From NCBI RefSeq assembly GCF_007997295.1, contig NZ_VORY01000002.1, positions 124,001-188,000 on the forward strand: 64,000 nucleotides of DNA, read 5' to 3'. A program made the translations under genes and the position numbers. This document shows, one piece after another, positions 62,955 to 64,000 of the stretch. The DNA comes from Gillisia hiemivivida. GTDB taxonomy: Bacteria; Bacteroidota; Bacteroidia; Flavobacteriales; Flavobacteriaceae. The first letter of the stretch is position 1. Every line of letters begins with the position of its first letter. The notes under the pieces are model-generated. The model was given only the letters and a program-made list of their open reading frames with translations, was not told the DNA's origin and did no database searches.

Positions 62955-62992
62955 TAAAAAAACCCTTTAGTCCAAATGGAATAAAGGGTTTT
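62955..62992 (-). terminator. Rho-independent terminator for the Lrp gene
   Basis: AAAACCCTTTA/TAAAGGGTTTT 11-bp stem with a 12-nt loop; the A run at 62955-62962 gives the U tract on the minus strand. Confidence 0.75.
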
Positions 62993-63010
62993 ATGAAAAA
63001 AATAAAAGAT

Positions 63011-63490
63011 TTACAATTCTTTAAATATAGAATGCATTAAACGCTTTTTGTCGTTCATGCTTTCTTCTAAGGATATCATAGTTTCTGTTCTATAAACTCC
63101 TTCAATATCATCTAATTGAAATATTATCTCTTTTGCATGCTGTGTGTTTTTAGCACGTATTTTACAGAAAACATTAAATTTTCCTGTAGTTACGTGGGCA
63201 ACAGTTACAAATGGAATATCGTTTATTCGCTCTAAAACAAATTTTGTTTGAGAAGTGTTCTTCAAAAATATCCCTACGTAAGCTATAAATGCATATCCTA
63301 ATTTTTCGTAGTTCAGTGTCAATGTAGATCCCAAAATTATTTGCGCCTCTTCCATCTTTTTAACACGTACATGCACGGTTCCTGCAGAAATATTCAGTTT
63401 TTTAGCAATATCAGTAAACGGGGTACGCGTGTTCTCGATTAACATATCCAGAATCTGATGATCGGTTTCGTCTAATTTATATTTTGCCAT
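63011..63490 (-). CDS. Lrp/AsnC-family transcriptional regulator
   Basis: A 159-residue feast/famine regulator. The N-terminal winged helix (DETDHQILDMLIENTRTPFT followed by DIAKKLNISAGTVHVRVKKM) binds DNA, and the C-terminal RAM domain binds an amino acid. The mature length and the IILGSTLTLNYEKLGYAF block are typical. A -7 element 27 bases upstream is exact. The effector is unknown. Confidence 0.93.
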   Translation of the reverse strand: MAKYKLDETDHQILDMLIENTRTPFTDIAKKLNISAGTVHVRVKKMEEAQIILGSTLTLNYEKLGYAFIAYVGIFLKNTSQTKFVLERINDIPFVTVAHVTTGKFNVFCKIRAKNTQHAKEIIFQLDDIEGVYRTETMISLEESMNDKKRLMHSIFKEL

Positions 63491-63516
63491 GATTCTTAAA
63501 GTCTTTTAATGAAACA

Positions 63517-63524
63517 CAAAATTA
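63517..63524 (-). promoter_or_regulatory. Putative -7 element for the Lrp-family gene
   Basis: TAATTTTG on the minus strand, exact TAnnTTTG, 27 bases before the ATG at 63490. Confidence 0.5.
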
Positions 63525-63568
63525 ACACAATTTCACTAGACGATTAGCAAAGAAATTTAATTTTTTTC

Positions 63569-64000
63569 CTAATTTATCATTAATACTTCATAATTAACAA
63601 GAATTTTATCTACTATAACGTTTTCGGTGAGTAAATTATGGTCTGGAAGAGTAACGTTCTTAAAATCGCAGTTAATTTCCTTGTGTCCAAAGAACTCTAA
63701 TTTTGGGGAAATGTTTTCTACGAATGGTAAAAATAACACCTCTTCATCTTTTAAAATTTCTTTAAACTGAATGGCTATATCAACATTCTTTCCGTTAATC
63801 TCTGCATTTCTCAAAATCAGATCGTAAAACAGTTTCTCGTTTTCCGGGATATTAAAATAAGTTGAAGTTTCAATTTTCTTATAAGCTTGAGCTGCAACCG
63901 CATTTAAGCCTGAAAAAAGAGCGTATAAGACATATTCTCTTGTTTTGTCCCGAGCGTAATCGCCCTTCGAATGACCAGCCTCAAATAAAATGGTTGGTAC
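63569..64000 (-). CDS. M14-like carboxypeptidase, C-terminal part (start outside window)
   Basis: The minus frame is open to the window edge, reading VPTILFEAGHSKGDYARDKT and then REYVLYALFSGL, through to VNYEVLMIN. The first stretch matches the end of the catalytic domain of flavobacterial M14 zinc carboxypeptidase-like proteins. Only the last 143 residues are visible, so the zinc-binding HxxE site lies outside and the class is a judgement from this tail. A TTG-started reading at 63814 is internal. Confidence 0.65.
   Translation of the reverse strand, partial: VPTILFEAGHSKGDYARDKTREYVLYALFSGLNAVAAQAYKKIETSTYFNIPENEKLFYDLILRNAEINGKNVDIAIQFKEILKDEEVLFLPFVENISPKLEFFGHKEINCDFKNVTLPDHNLLTENVIVDKILVNYEVLMIN

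Overview
The window is a low-GC chromosomal segment from a member of the Flavobacteriaceae, most like the Gramella/Christiangramia, Zunongwangia or Salegentibacter group. The evidence is the gene repertoire (GreA-like small protein, two-domain Nnr enzyme, HutH, PgpH-type HD protein, a SatD-like plus DUF3307 pair, DUF1206 pairs), the TAnnTTTG-type -7 promoter elements found 15-60 bases before many starts, A/T-rich spacers, and the dispersed intergenic repeats. The genus is an inference. No rRNA, tRNA, CRISPR array, intact transposase or prophage was seen.

Layout. 1-4.9 kb: the 3' part of recQ, a divergent TruA-like pseudouridine synthase, and a tightly overlapping four-gene membrane operon (TM2, DUF2752, DUF4870-like, M48 protease). 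4.9-9.5 kb: an orphan LivK-like lipoprotein, an SF2 helicase and a Crp/Fnr regulator with a cluster of GGATAT half-sites in front of it. 9.5-17.4 kb: a duplicated locus. A secreted 184-189-residue protein, its terminator and the 3' end of cysM occur twice; the left cysM copy is a decayed fragment, and a 791-residue secreted MG2/plug-like protein plus decayed sequence lies between the copies. The intact cysM-cysE operon follows, then an unlisted 34-residue Lys/Gln-rich ORF. 17.4-28.8 kb: FUSC transporter-like protein, small lipoprotein, two SDR oxidoreductases separated by a 0.9-kb repeat-rich structured spacer, VTT membrane protein, two DUF1206 paralogues, DEAD-box helicase, YqaE/Pmp3 miniprotein and galE.

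29-40 kb: two MscS channels, one in an apparent operon with a membrane-anchored EEP-family protein; hotdog thioesterase and NUDIX; SRAP/YedK; aldehyde dehydrogenase; and the SatD-like/DUF3307 pair, whose upstream region carries three 19-nt palindrome-like repeats spaced exactly 29 bp apart. 40-64 kb is mostly housekeeping: thiolase, NlpC/P60 peptidase, gyrA with a TPR protein, clpC, hutH, NAD(P)HX repair enzyme, gcvT, PhhB, yebC, PlsC-like acyltransferase, proline dehydrogenase, aroB, DJ-1/PfpI, YihY, DinB, an Lrp regulator and the C-terminal part of an M14-like peptidase that leaves the window.

The best leads for undescribed biology are the iterated operator in front of the cyclase-fold-like SatD/HTH protein, the duplicated and invaded cysM locus, the multi-hairpin spacer at 21.8-22.0 kb, and two or three dispersed repeat families, one of which forms the 3' end of a coding sequence.
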